From the NCBI RefSeq assembly GCF_963855985.1, contig NC_087093.1:3169501-3233500 (forward strand): a stretch of DNA of 64,000 nt, in the 5' to 3' direction. This stretch comes from Ostrinia nubilalis. Lineage: Eukaryota > Arthropoda > Insecta > Lepidoptera > Crambidae. The translations under genes and the position numbers were made by a program. The notes under the pieces are model-generated. The model was not told the DNA's origin, did not search any database, and was given only the letters and a program-made list of their open reading frames with translations. Below are positions 53,703-63,914 of this stretch, one piece after another (within the stretch, counting starts at the first letter, position 1; each line of letters begins with the position of its first letter).

Positions 53703-53908
53703 CACTTTAGGTATTAATCCTACTAACATCATAAATTATGATGTAAGTTTGTGAGTATGGATGGATATTTGTTACTCTTTCATGCAAAACTACGGATTTT
53801 GATGAATATTTACAGTATTTTTTTACATACATCAGAATAACATAAGAGCTATAATTTATAACGACATTGTATTACCACGAAGGCAAAACCATGGGCAAAA
53901 ACTAGTTC
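53703..53908 (-). mobile_element. SINE-like 'ACTAGTTTTTGCCC' repeat
   Basis: Minus strand starts ACTAGTTTTTGCCCATGG and ends ATGTTAGTAGGATTAAT, with TGCATGAAAGAGTAACAAAT in the body. Same class as 38502. Confidence 0.68.
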
Positions 53909-54002
53909 TAGAATAAGCCAGCTGTTCGCGCCATTATGGGCAATATCATTTTCCATTCATCATATGCCAACCTCATTCCTCAACCCTTATTATTTTTTAC
54001 AG

Positions 54003-54069
54003 GCTGACCCTGGATCGTTAGACCAAAAACCAGCTGCCTCTAAACGAAGACGACTGAAGTAAACGTCCG
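54003..54069 (+). CDS. Candidate exon ending a reading frame (unidentified)
   Basis: Preceded by a strong acceptor (TATTATTTTTTACAG) and followed by a strong donor (CCG|GTAAGT). In phase 0 it reads ADPGSLDQKPAASKRRRLK and then a stop at 54060-54062; both other phases close early. The KRRRLK end resembles a nuclear localisation signal. A 67-bp exon with both consensus sites is uncommon by chance in AT-rich DNA. If real it would end an unknown protein, or be a 3'-UTR or alternative exon, and would place part of the window in introns of a plus-strand gene. No homology is claimed. Confidence 0.4.
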
Positions 54070-54390
54070 GTAAGTCTACTTGTTATTTAACAATTATTTA
54101 TTGTTAAAGATTTACCAACAACATATCAATTTACATGCATCGTTACATTATTAGAAAGCTAGCATCTAAAAGATATGCCTTTACAGGTAAATACAGCATT
54201 CAAAGAAAATTAGCTTGCCGACAGAAAAAAAGAACTGATTTTAACCAATTAATCTAGGTAGTAACACAAGTAAAAACAATTTTTAACAAAACAATCCAAA
54301 TACTTAAATAATAACTCATTATTATTATTAGGTACATATTCTGATTTTTTAACGATAGCGCATTAACGATTTTGCTTATAGTTAAAAAGC
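54070..54390. other. No recognised feature
   Basis: AT-rich; intronic if the preceding exon is real. Confidence 0.4.
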
Positions 54391-54393
54391 TAA

Positions 54394-54539
54394 CGCCCGT
54401 ATTCACAAACGATGCTTGCTTAAGTGAAGCAGAAAATCGAACGCACAGTATTGAATAGAGCTATGTGATTGGTTCGTGTGTCACCCTGTGCGTCAACGTG
54501 CCCTGTGAGACCTCATAGTAATGTTTGTGAATACGGGCG
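54394..54539 (+). mobile_element. MITE, 'CGCCCGTATTCAC' family (copy 8, intact ends)
   Basis: 146 bp, CGCCCGTATTCACAAACG and GTTTGTGAATACGGGCG, TAA on both sides (54391-54393, 54540-54542). Confidence 0.92.
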
Positions 54540-54542
54540 TAA

Positions 54543-55777
54543 GTCCGTTCGTACCCTTGTACCAAGTGTTATATACTAAGTAACAAAATGGCTAAAAGTT
54601 TAAAAACCGTAGTAACCCTTGAAGGTTGGAGTGGTAATGTTGGTTTGTACGAGTATTTTATTATTTTAACAGAATGTATAGCAACAGCGGCAAAAGTCTA
54701 AAGCATAAAATGTTATTTCATACAACGGTAAATATGCCCGAAAAACATTTGCAGCATTTCGTTGCTTAAAACCAGCGGAACCGTAGTTAGGTATATTTAA
54801 CGGCAAGATTAACAAGGATTTAAATAATAACCAAAGTAAGTCCGCAGTTAGCCAGGTTAACATTATGTGAGGCAAAAAAGTTAAAACGCTAAGCCATTGG
54901 AAAAATTTAAGCGAAGCTTTAAATTACTTTAAAAGACCAACACTGGAGAATCGCTTTTTAAATTTCTCTCTTTGGGTACATTATCATGTGATTTAAATTC
55001 AGGCACTAAGTTTCTTCTTTAAGGTACCTACGTTCACATTTACTGCCGTAAAATTGTAGCAAACTAAAGTGACAAGGGGAGATCAGTTTTCACAGATTCA
55101 TAAAGGTGAACTGGTGAAGTCAACTAAAAAGCAATATAGATAGCTACTAGATTTTTTTTTAAACTATGTAAATAAGTTCATGACATACCCAGAGTCTTAC
55201 TAATTATACTAATATTATTTTGACTTCTACGGGGCTTAATCTGACATAGGTGGTTATTTGATAAAATATTAAGCCATCCAGGCGTCGTTTAAGTGCACGT
55301 TTCAACATTTTTCCAAACTAGATAAATCAAATTATCATTGTTCTCCAGAAAATCTGAAAATTTGCACGTACTTTTACATCTGTATACAAGGCATATCACA
55401 GTTTTATTTGCCCCAAAAACACACAGATGATTAAATTCCCCTTGTTTAATTATTCCTACCTGAGCCCCCGCGAATCAAAGCCTAAATCAAGGTGACTGCT
55501 TGACGAGTGTAATGTTTTTGACAATCGTCTCCACTTTCGCTCAGCGTAATACGGGCTAATTTGCTAATGAGTTTGGGGCAACTCTGATTTAGTATAATTA
55601 TTTTGCTCCTGTGGTTTCGGATGCGAAATTACTGAGATCACTTCTGTTCGTATAATTAAGGTGTATTCAGTGGGAGCCAATAACGGATAACCAAATTGTA
55701 CCTCATTACAATTATATCCATACATCTGGAGATTTTGCGTTGGAATGCACGGGACATTATCCAAGTATGCGGGATTA
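54543..55777. other. No supported gene
   Basis: Minus-strand frames of 69 and 76 aa without motifs. Nothing else noticed. Confidence 0.42.
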
Positions 55778-55780
55778 TTA

Positions 55781-56115
55781 GAGCCTAAGCACACGATGGT
55801 TATTACGATGCGACGCCGGAGCGGTGTCGCTGCGTCGTCTTATTTTTTTTCTCTCTTTATTTGGGACACCAAACAGTTACACGGAGGGCTTATAAAATAC
55901 CTACTTAAAATTTGAGTAACAATGTAACTAGCACCACTGTTCGTTCACAGACATTATGCGGAGCTAGATAATCCAACAAAATTGAACAATAATGTCTTAC
56001 ATTACGAGTAGAAATTATCTTGTGGCGGGCACACGAGCGGTGTGGCACCGCGGCGTCGCGCGACACGGAGAAATCTTTGCGGTGCGGCGCCGCAACGCAT
56101 CGTGTGCTTTGGCTC
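55781..56115. mobile_element. MITE, 'GAGCCAAAGCACACGATG' family (copy 2)
   Basis: GAGCCTAAGCACACGATG left, CGCATCGTGTGCTTTGGCTC right, GC-rich subterminal GCGGCGCCGCA motifs, TTA on both sides (55778-55780, 56116-56118). The interior holds a T-rich tail-like piece near 55841-55860. Confidence 0.83.
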
Positions 56116-56147
56116 TTAGCTTAAAATTCAGTTGCAAACTATACTTA

Positions 56148-56261
56148 GGATGGGTTGCACCACCTAACTTTGACCGTAACTTTAACGACAACCGGTGTAT
56201 TTTGTATGGAGTTTGACAGATTTTTGACGTTTGTTAAAGTCAAAGTAAGATGGTGCAACCC
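56148..56261. mobile_element. MITE, 'TTGCACC' family (copy)
   Basis: GATGGGTTGCACCACCTAAC and AGATGGTGCAACCC; inner TTTTTGACGTTTGTTAAAG. TTA on the left (56145-56147); right end shortened. Confidence 0.82.
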
Positions 56262-57000
56262 TTGATCAATACCCAGAGTTTAGTCAAAGGATCAGTGATT
56301 AAAAAAGTATATTAGATGTAGATTTTCCCTGATAACTACCACCGACAACGTTGCAACGATTCTACTGCAACCTGCTATGTTAACGGGATTTTCAAATAAA
56401 GCGAAAATAGAATTAGCTGGTTGAACTAATTTCAACAACTTCAATTAGGTTTTCGTTAACTTCAACAAGACAATGAAGTAGTGGTTGTTTTTGTTGTGCT
56501 CCCAATGTTTCTAGACTTTGAAGAAAACTTCTGTTTTATAAACTAGATTTATTTTTGTTTGATTAGGTATTACAGCCTTCTACACAACAAGGTTAAACAG
56601 GTATGTATACCTACCTGATTAAGTTTTTGAGTGAAAGGATTTCAAGAATCCATCAATCTATCTTTACAAACTAATACGTTGCTTACATTTGAAATCAACA
56701 CATGATTGCGATTTTAATTTTGATTCCAAAGATTGTCAGACAGTGTTTATTTCACTATCACAGCGTGTTTAATTAGTACTTCATTAAAGTCGTCTAGAAT
56801 ATAAAGTTTAAGAGCTTACAGTACCTTAATATATCTCAAAGTTTAGCTAGATCTGCTTTCTGTACAACGCTCAACAGTAATCTAATGAACAAAGATAACA
56901 AGCAAACAAAGGCCTTGTAACATTCGTTTGTCAACTCAACTCGATAAAGTATTCACTACTCGCGCGCAAGCCGAGAACTGTTGATACTATTAACACGAGA
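56262..57000. other. No recognised feature
   Basis: AT-rich, non-coding. Confidence 0.45.
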
Positions 57001-57004
57001 GTAA

Positions 57005-57740
57005 GGCTGCTTGTCCATGAGAGCAGAGTGAAATAGCGGAGCGATGTTAAAAAATCTCCGCTTCTCTTCAGTGGTGACAATAGCCCAATCTTCTACTTCT
57101 TTTCGTGTCGATAACAAACCTACACAGTGTCAGCCCAAAACTCCGCCACAAGAGTGGCGTTATCAGTAGCACTCATCAAATCCTCCTGAGTGCAGTTGCT
57201 TGGGCACTTAGGGCACATCAGGTGCTTTATCGACTGGGGAACAAAACCGCACCTGCACTCCATGTTTAAGCCATCCAAGAATCCCCACCTGACCAGATTG
57301 TCCTTACTATTACGGCCAACCTGCCAATAATAGATAGCCCAATGGTGTCGGTGTTTATGGCTGAATCGAGATCGTCACCGCTGGACTATTGTGGTGAATG
57401 CACTAGGATGAGTCTAACAAAAGTAAATACCTATATTTATTTGTACAATAAGTAGGTATACAAGTTAAGAATAAGTAGACTAGGAATTGCGAAGTAGTTA
57501 AAAGTTTCATAAAATACCGGAGAGCAGAGTGGAGGAATCAAATGAGTCGTTGTCGTTGCGTGCTCGTGGATTAGTTTCGCTTATGGAAAAACACGTACGT
57601 AACTCCGCTACACTTACTTTCTTGCTCCGATCCGCCACGTAGCTCCGCGTCTATCTGTCTCGCTCCATTTCTATGGACAGACACAACTCGCTACTCTTCT
57701 CCGCTCCGCTGCCTCACTCCGCTTCAGTGGACAGGCATCC
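57005..57740. mobile_element. MITE with inserted LINE remains, 'GGxTGCxTGTCCA' ends
   Basis: GGCTGCTTGTCCATGAGAGC at the left and its relative at the right (GGATGCCTGTCCACTGAAGC read inward) form an imperfect inverted repeat of about 40 bp including GAGTGA and AGCGGAGCG. TAA on both sides (57002-57004, 57741-57743). The internal LINE remnant makes it longer than a usual MITE. Confidence 0.72.
57120..57370 (-). pseudogene. LINE polyprotein C-terminal remnant
   Basis: Minus strand from a stop near 57375 reads without interruption: HHWAIYYWQVGRNSKDNLVR, WGFLDGLNMECRCGF, PQSIKHLMCPKCPSNC, EDLMSATDNATLVAEFWADT, stop at 57119-57121. The C-x-C-x8-H-x3-C pattern is the zinc-knuckle-like motif near the C-terminus of several LINE polyproteins. 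It sits within the MITE at 57005-57740. Reverse-transcriptase core absent; clade not assigned. Confidence 0.55.
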
Positions 57741-57925
57741 TAAGCATTACTTTTGTTCCGAAACTTGGTGAAAGATACTAATGCTGATTCGCTAACCGGC
57801 TGGGTTTGTTGCGAGAACACGCTCGTGAATATTAACGATACGCGAACGGGCAGCGTGTATTAACGAGGATTACAAGTGCGCCGAATTGTTTTTTGGGAGT
57901 TGTTAAAGGTTTATTCACATTACTT

Positions 57926-58035
57926 CGGGGCGTATGCGGGAAGTACGCGGGGCGTATGCGGTACGTACGCGGGGCGTATGCGGTACGTACGCGGGGCATA
58001 CTCGGGGCATACGCGGGGCGTACGCGGGGCATGCG
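57926..58035. repeat. Minisatellite, ten 11-bp units
   Basis: Exactly ten units of an 11-bp motif close to CGGGGCGTACG, with a 22-bp higher-order form (CGGGGCGTATG + CGGTACGTACG) repeated twice in the middle. GC-rich with alternating purine-pyrimidine runs (GTACGTACGCG) in AT-rich surroundings. The 77-aa frames on both strands here follow from the repeat. Confidence 0.93.
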
Positions 58036-58039
58036 AGAC

Positions 58040-59035
58040 TGAAAATAAGTCCAAATTTCGGCCAAATGGCCACAGATTTAAGATGATAAGAGTTTCAATA
58101 ATTAATTAGACTACTTTTTAGGAATTCACTGAACAATATGAGTTTAAGCGTTCATGACGGAGAACATTTGAGGTTTGATTTAAAAACACATCGTTCATTT
58201 TAAAACAAAAGAACATATTTTATTGAGTTAAATCTGAATTGTTCTGAAAATAACGAATTATGTATGACATGCCTTCCGCAGATATTGACACTTGATTTCA
58301 ATTGTATCTGTTTAAGAATTCTTTAAATATACACTCAATATTGTAATAGATTCCCTCACAACAGTGTCGTAATTGTAACCGTGTCATTTTCAGATAATAT
58401 AACGGCCTTATGTAAATACGCCGAGGAAATATAGCAAACAATTATGTAGGCGCTTTGAATTGCGAATATTATTTACACCATGGTGTAAGAGATAAATGTA
58501 CAGAAGTGGAAGAAGTTACTTAGAATCAAGAAGTCTGATTTTTAACTTTAGATTTCTATAAAGTCAAGCTTTTGCTAAATAGTAGGTAACTTTTAACCCT
58601 TTTTACAATCATTCCCTACATTTATAATAACCTTTAATAAAAGAGGTGTAGTTTGTGAATGACTGCATGATGTCATTTATTAATCTCTGCAACCACTAAA
58701 CCTTTTAAAATTCTTTCACCACTACCTAAAATCCACGTAGGCGAAGCTATGGACAAAGGCCAGTTTATTATAAAAACAATACTAACTACCCAGCAAAAAC
58801 TTCCTTAATAATATTTTCAGAACCATCCACCAACATAAACAAGCGTCCAACTTACAACTCCCCAGCGCCAACTTCCAATTTAAAGGAACAGATCAGCACT
58901 TCACATAGCTAATAAAAGTTGGGATCAAATCCGCAATAAAACTGTTAGCAAATCAAACTACGGTTTTACGTTGGTGGTTTTAGTTAGTACAACATCGGAG
59001 GAGGCAGAAGGCAGGTAGAAAGATAGGATCCAGTT
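58040..59035. other. No recognised feature
   Basis: Non-coding. A fragment near 58738-58760 (CACGTAGGCGAAGCTATGG) recalls the head of the 'ACTAGTTTTTGCCC' repeats. Confidence 0.42.
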
Positions 59036-59040
59036 GTGAG

Positions 59041-59290
59041 AATTAGAAAGAAAGAAAGAAAGAAATACATTTATTACAATGGACATCACACAAATACAGG
59101 CAATTACATAGACATGACAGTGGCACATAATAATGGAACAAGAAAAAAAAAAGTAAAAAACAAGAGTAAACTGAGCAGTGCCACCCACCCACCAATAAGA
59201 TGCCCACTGCAACGGGACCCCACTCAGCATATGCCGTGGCCCACGGTGACGAAGGCCACGGCGCTGGTTTTCAGTGTGCCCCATGCCGAG
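59041..59290 (-). mobile_element. Short retroelement, 'GGCACACTGAAAACCAGCG' family (copy 2)
   Basis: Minus strand: GGGCACACTGAAAACCAGCG, CCGTGGGCCACGGCATATGC, AGTGGCACTGCTCAG-type block, ending in (TTTC)n at 59044-59062. A LINE 3' end or SINE. The 108- and 85-aa frames across it are not genes. Confidence 0.65.
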
Positions 59291-59395
59291 TGAGGGTCAC
59301 GGACCATTGACCAATTAATTAAGGATGTATCATGAAACAACTCAAAATTGGATTCAAAGATTCAAGCCGGCATTGGTTGAATTTCATTTTTTTTA

Positions 59396-60078
59396 GGGTT
59401 CCGTAGCCAAATGGCAAAAAACGGAACCCTTATAGATTCGTCATGTCTGTCTGTCCGTCCGTCCGTCTGTCCGTCCGTATGTCACAGCCATTTTTTTCCG
59501 AAACTATAAGACTATTCTGTTGAAACTTGGTAAGTAGATGACATGTATTCTGTGAACCGCATTAAGATTTTGATGCAAAAATAAAAAAAAATAAAAATAT
59601 TGGGGGCTCCCCATACTTAGAACTGAAACTCAAAAATTTTTTTTTCATCAAACACATACGTGTGGGGTATCTATGAATAGGTCTTCAAAAATGATATCGA
59701 GGTTTCTAAAATATTTTGTTTTTCTAAACCGAATAGTTTGCGTGATAGACGCTTCCAAAGTGGAAAAAGTTGCCCCCCCCCCCCCTCTAACTTCTAAAAT
59801 AAGAAAATGAAAAATCTAAAAAAACATATGATGTAGGTACATTACTATAAAAACTACCAACGAAAATTGTTTTGAACGAGATCTAGTAAGTAGTTTTTTT
59901 AATACCTCGTAAATCGTAAACCGCTTATTACCGCGTAATCTTTAATAATAATAATAAAATAATAAAATGACTTTATTAACACACATTATACAAATAACTT
60001 AAACAAAAAAAATAATTTCATAAATCAATGGTACGGAACCCTTTGTGCGTGAGTCGGACACGCACTTGGCCGGTATTT
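59396..60078 (+). mobile_element. Dispersed repeat 'AGGGTTCCGTA...CACTTGGCCGG' with GTCY microsatellite
   Basis: Begins AGGGTTCCGTAGCCAAATGG, followed by a (GTCY)n tract (GTCTGTCTGTCCGTCCGTCC), GGGGGCTCCCCATACTTAG, and ends GGTACGGAACCCTTTG, GAGTCGGACACGCACTTGGC, CGG. This is a very common repeat across moths and butterflies. AGGGTTCCGTA and TACGGAACCCT are inverted. Non-coding. Confidence 0.8.
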
Positions 60079-60287
60079 TTGCCATCGATGACTTTAGCCT
60101 TGCCTTGGCCGCCGATTAAAAGAAGTTGGTACTATTCCTTCTCTCCTGAAACTCACATCACGTTTTCCCATTTCATTTCATGTGTGATGGATTAATAAAG
60201 TAAAATAATATTACTTTTACTCCTTTTATTCTTAACCTTTTTTTTTAAGAATATTAATAATTTGCTTTTTGTACAAATTACTAATAG

Positions 60288-60385
60288 TCCTGTTAGCCCC
60301 TCGTACTACGCTAAATATTATGATTGTATCACAAGTGGGATCACTACAATAGTCGAGCATCAGCGAGGTTCGAACGGCAGTTCAT
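60288..60385 (-). mobile_element. tRNA-derived SINE, 'GTAGCCGAACGG' family (copy 2, partial)
   Basis: CCCCTCGTACTACGCTAAAT, ACAAGTGGGATCACTACAAT, AGTCGAGCATCAGCGAGG and GTTCGAAC correspond to the body and B box of 50178-50352. The tRNA-like head is cut short. A 93-aa frame starting here (60324-60605) has no supporting motif. Confidence 0.55.
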
Positions 60386-60601
60386 CTTTCGTGGCTTTAA
60401 CATTAAGTTACATCTATATTATCTAATGATAAGTGGCTGTAATGATAAGTTACACTTACCTATAACTTTGGCTATCGAAGGAGGCTACTTAATCAGTTTT
60501 AGCTGTACAGTTTACGTAACCAAAGCGTTTCCGGAGTGGAGAGTTAAATTTGATCCGTGCCAATGCCATTGTTGCCGAAATAAAGTTGCGTTTATTCCAA
60601 A

Positions 60602-60790
60602 CTAGCTGACCCGGCGAACTTTGTTCCGCCTTAATGGCAATAAATAAGCAGACTTTTTAAGTTAAGGATAAAAAGTATCCTATGTCCTTCTCCTGGCTCT
60701 AAACTACCTCCCTGACAATTTTCAGCTAAATCGGTTCAGCCGTTCTTGAGTTATAAATGGAGTAACTAACACGACTTTCTTTTATATATA
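60602..60790 (+). mobile_element. SINE-like repeat, 'ACTAGCTGACCCGGCG' family (copy C)
   Basis: Same as the tandem pair at 2777-3175, with a shortened A/T run. Its TATATATA tail is interrupted by the next element. Confidence 0.78.
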
Positions 60791-61055
60791 CAGGGTGTTA
60801 GGTAAATGGGTATATGAGCCGACACTAGCCCATGTTAACATGGGCATATAAATGGTATGGTGAAGTCAGAAAATTGATATCTTCATTTTAATTATTTTAA
60901 TTTTCATACAAATCGGATTTTATAAAATTTATTTTGTATGAAAATTAAAAAAAATAAAATTATAGATATCAAATTTCTGACTTCACCATACCATTTATAT
61001 GACCATGTTAACATGGGCTAGTGTCGGCTCATATACCCATTTACCTAACACCCTG
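60791..61055. mobile_element. 265-bp foldback MITE, 'CAGGGTGTTAGG' ends
   Basis: Almost the whole element is an inverted repeat: arms of at least 95 bp (CAGGGTGTTAGGTAAATGGG, ATGAGCCGACACTAGCCCAT, GGTATGGTGAAGTCAGAAA) match with very few differences. TATA flanks both ends. It lies in the tail of copy C, so it is younger than that copy. Confidence 0.9.
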
Positions 61056-61059
61056 TATA

Positions 61060-62008
61060 GATATCTAAATTATTTCACTCAGCAAAAAAAGTAGAGTTTG
61101 CTGCTGCTGTTATTAAACAAATGGACTAATGGGTTGGAAAGAAACGAATGAATTCAGGTCATAAACATGTGTATAGATTTTTATGAATATAATATGGTGG
61201 CTCATCATCAAGAGAATGGAAATACGGGTTTGTAAACATCTGTTTTCTATTTCTAGAGTCCGTTACCTAATTGTAAGTTTCTTAATGGGTTTGATTGCCT
61301 AGTAAAAATATTGAGAAATTAATATAATGTATGAAGAAATCTCAATTCTACAGATGCAAGTTTAAAAATCCAAATTATTTTAACGTAAAATTAGACTGTA
61401 TCTACTTCCTACGTTCAATAGAATAGAAAACGGTGCATAAGCGCCATTAGTGACACAAAAGTAACATCCTCCACATAAAAATGCAACGCAATCATCCCTA
61501 TATCTCCGCAATCAATGCACACAAACAAAAGTCGGGCGCAATAATGTGACCTGCCTCAAAGGATATTCGTTCCCAGCTAATCACAATGGGTCCCCGACTC
61601 AGCTGAATATGGCTGGAAACCTTCCGAACTGAAATACGACTCGATAACAAAGGTTAGTACTATTCTCTCTCTCTACCATTGAAAAATACGATAGGGAATC
61701 AGTGTCTGGGTTTTATTACATAGGTACTCATACGTCGACGCCTTAGTAATTTTACTGGAAAAATAAATCTAGTGCCTAAGTGAGCGTTTAAGTGTACACC
61801 TTAAGCGTAAGTAGAGCGTAGGCGACGTATCGTATAAAAATGTTTTACGCTATTATTGCGCGCTGTTACTCATGCTGATTATTTTTTCGTGGATCTTCAA
61901 GGCTTGAAATGTGTGAAGAGGTTGTTTTTGTCACTTTACCACTCATATAATGGATTGATCTTCAATGTCATAATATTTAGATATTTCTCAATATAAGATA
62001 ATAATAAG
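61060..62008. other. No recognised feature
   Basis: Non-coding. A non-repetitive stretch near 61560-61670 ends in AAAG|GTTAGTAC, a possible donor, but no frame supports an exon. Confidence 0.42.
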
Positions 62009-62011
62009 TTA

Positions 62012-62139
62012 AGCTTTAACCACACCAACGCGTGCAATCGCCAATGACAATGACAGGTCGCGCGACCCATGACAGTTCACGCGACCTGTCATTTCCCTAT
62101 GATTGTGCCGTGATCGCGCCGGTTGGTGTGGTTAAAGCA
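62012..62139. mobile_element. 128-bp MITE, 'GCTTTAACCACACCAAC' family
   Basis: GCTTTAACCACACCAACGCG and the right-end complement GGTTGGTGTGGTTAAAGC; TTA on both sides (62009-62011, 62140-62142). Interior with GTCGCGCGACC and CACGCGACCTGTC motifs. Confidence 0.86.
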
Positions 62140-62177
62140 TTACACAATCATCTCGCTAAGTAAAATATAAACTTAAT

Positions 62178-62261
62178 CATTATCATCATCATTTCAGCCA
62201 CAGGATCTTCAATGCTAAACATAGGCCTTCCAAAGCTCCCCATCCAGCTTTGCCTTGTGAA
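62178..62261 (-). mobile_element. RTE-type LINE minimal 3' end
   Basis: Minus-strand tail with TCCTGTGGCTGAAATGATG; ATAAACTTAAT at 62167-62177 and 62262-62272 is an 11-bp target duplication. Confidence 0.86.
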
Positions 62262-62274
62262 ATAAACTTAATAA

Positions 62275-62690
62275 AAATAAAATTATCAGGCACCCAAGAA
62301 AAAGTCTCATTTAAATCGTCTAACGAAGGCGATAAAAACTTACTTCTTTAATATTAAAGCCTTATCTTTGGATATTAAATGGGCTAATTTCGTTCACGCG
62401 ATTGCTTCAGACGATAGACGTAACAAACTGTAGTCGTTAACAAGCGAATTTAATTTGAATAAAGTTTTACGACGCTGACAGTACACGGGTCGCGGACCAA
62501 AACGTTTTACAGCCGATTTGAACTCAATTTCGTAACACTTTGCTGTATCTTTTGAGTGCGAATATTGCGTGCTTAAGCTTAGACGGTGCTTAGATATTTT
62601 TTGTTTGAAAACAGTCCTCTAAAGCGTCCATTAACAAATTATTCAGCTAACTTATACTATGATCACAATTCGTGGACGTTCTTGCAAAAA
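62275..62690. other. No recognised feature
   Basis: Non-coding spacer. Confidence 0.42.
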
Positions 62691-62694
62691 TACA

Positions 62695-62960
62695 TTTTAA
62701 AACCCTTGAACTAGAGAAGAGAATCCATCACCGGGAAACGCAGACGCAGGTTAGCGTACCATCTCTATATTGTTGACATTCCACCAGCTCGCACTAACTG
62801 TTTCGATATTTTTTTTTATAATGCGTACAGCTATGGACTTGAATTCGCTGCCTGATGCTGTCTTTCCCGATGACTAGAATCCTGGTCTTTTCAAGGCGAA
62901 AATGAATAGGCACTTACAGAGCAGATATGTACCATCCTAGACATTCTGGGAGTGGGTAGT
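62695..62960 (+). pseudogene. LINE polyprotein C-terminal remnant
   Basis: Pieces of frame read RRRLAYHLYIVDIPPARTNC, then after a T-run TAMDLNSLPDAVFP and LFKAKMNRHLQSRYVPS. The pattern 'VxxPxxRT...WNxLPxxVFPxxxNxxxFKxxxxxxL' is the usual end of Jockey/CR1-superfamily polyproteins. Frameshifts and stops show it is dead. Confidence 0.6.
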
Positions 62961-63410
62961 CAATGCGAAAAAACGCTCAGCGGTTGGAATGTGCAGGTGT
63001 CAAAATGTCCATACGGACCGGCTGTTAGTGTGGCAGAATATGTCAAAAATCGACGAAGCATGTTTTTTTGGTGCGTAGACAGTATTTTAGTAAACAAGTT
63101 ATAAAATCCACGTAATACATCATTGTATACGTCTAACCTAACCCACTTATAGCTCGAGATCTATGCATAATTGGTAGCTGTGGTAGCAATTTGTGGGCAC
63201 TAATTATATCTGAACCAACTAACCAATCAATGCCAGGCTACTTCTCTTAACGCGTTAATAATTCAGCGCACTCTATGTGGTATGTGTGTCACAGCAAACA
63301 TTTAACTATCTTTGTATTGTGAACAGTGGAAAAATAAATTATGGCTTAACCATTGTTTGGCCTAAAGTTGGCCTAACTGTGACGCATACGTATTGGTACA
63401 GATTATAAAA
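62961..63410. other. No recognised feature
   Basis: Non-coding. Confidence 0.42.
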
Positions 63411-63411
63411 T

Positions 63412-63545
63412 ACTAGCTGGTCTGGCGAACTCGTAACACAGTGAAAAAAATTTTCAAATCGGTCTAGTCGTTTCGGAGTATATTCAATACAAACAAAGCA
63501 AAAATGAAATCTTTCCTCTTTATTATACTCGTAGTAAAACCTTTC
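63412..63545 (+). mobile_element. SINE-like 'ACTAGCTGG' repeat, degraded
   Basis: ACTAGCTGGTCTGGCGAAC, TTTCAAATCGGTCTAGTCG and TTTATTATACTCGTAG follow the plan of the 'ACTAGC' short repeats. A 78-aa minus-strand frame overlaps it without support. Confidence 0.5.
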
Positions 63546-63770
63546 TTTACTTTTGAACCTAGTTGAAATTACCAAGTAAAATGTGTTTTATTACATAAGA
63601 GTACAAAATCTTTACATTTTAGGTGCGTGTGCATGTGAAGTAAGTAGCGTAAGTAGTTCAGTTACGTTCAAATTGTATAAAAATGTATCTTTACCGCCGC
63701 GGTTACGTTGAATTGCAGGTGTAGTCACGTTGGCTATATCTTGAAGGCATTTTACATGCCTAGAGGTTTA

Positions 63771-63914
63771 CGTACATATTCACAAACATTACTATGAGGA
63801 CTCACATTGCGCGTGGATGCACAGGGTCACACGCGAACCAACGGCAGAGCTCTATTCAACATTGTGCGTTCAATTTGCTGCGTCACTTAAGCAAGCATCG
63901 TTTGTGAATACGGG
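63771..63914 (-). mobile_element. MITE, 'CGCCCGTATTCAC' family (copy 9)
   Basis: CGTACATATTCACAAACATT left, CGTTTGTGAATACGGGAG right, core AACCAACGGCAGAGCTC; TTA on both sides (63768-63770, 63915-63917). Confidence 0.85.

Noticed and set aside
57832..58109. Tyr/Arg/Gly-rich 77-aa proteins on either strand
   Set aside because: Produced by the 11-bp minisatellite; both strands are open for the same reason.
59036..59293. Genes of 85 and 108 aa
   Set aside because: They lie on a short retroelement with a (GAAA)n tail that recurs at 24083-24300.
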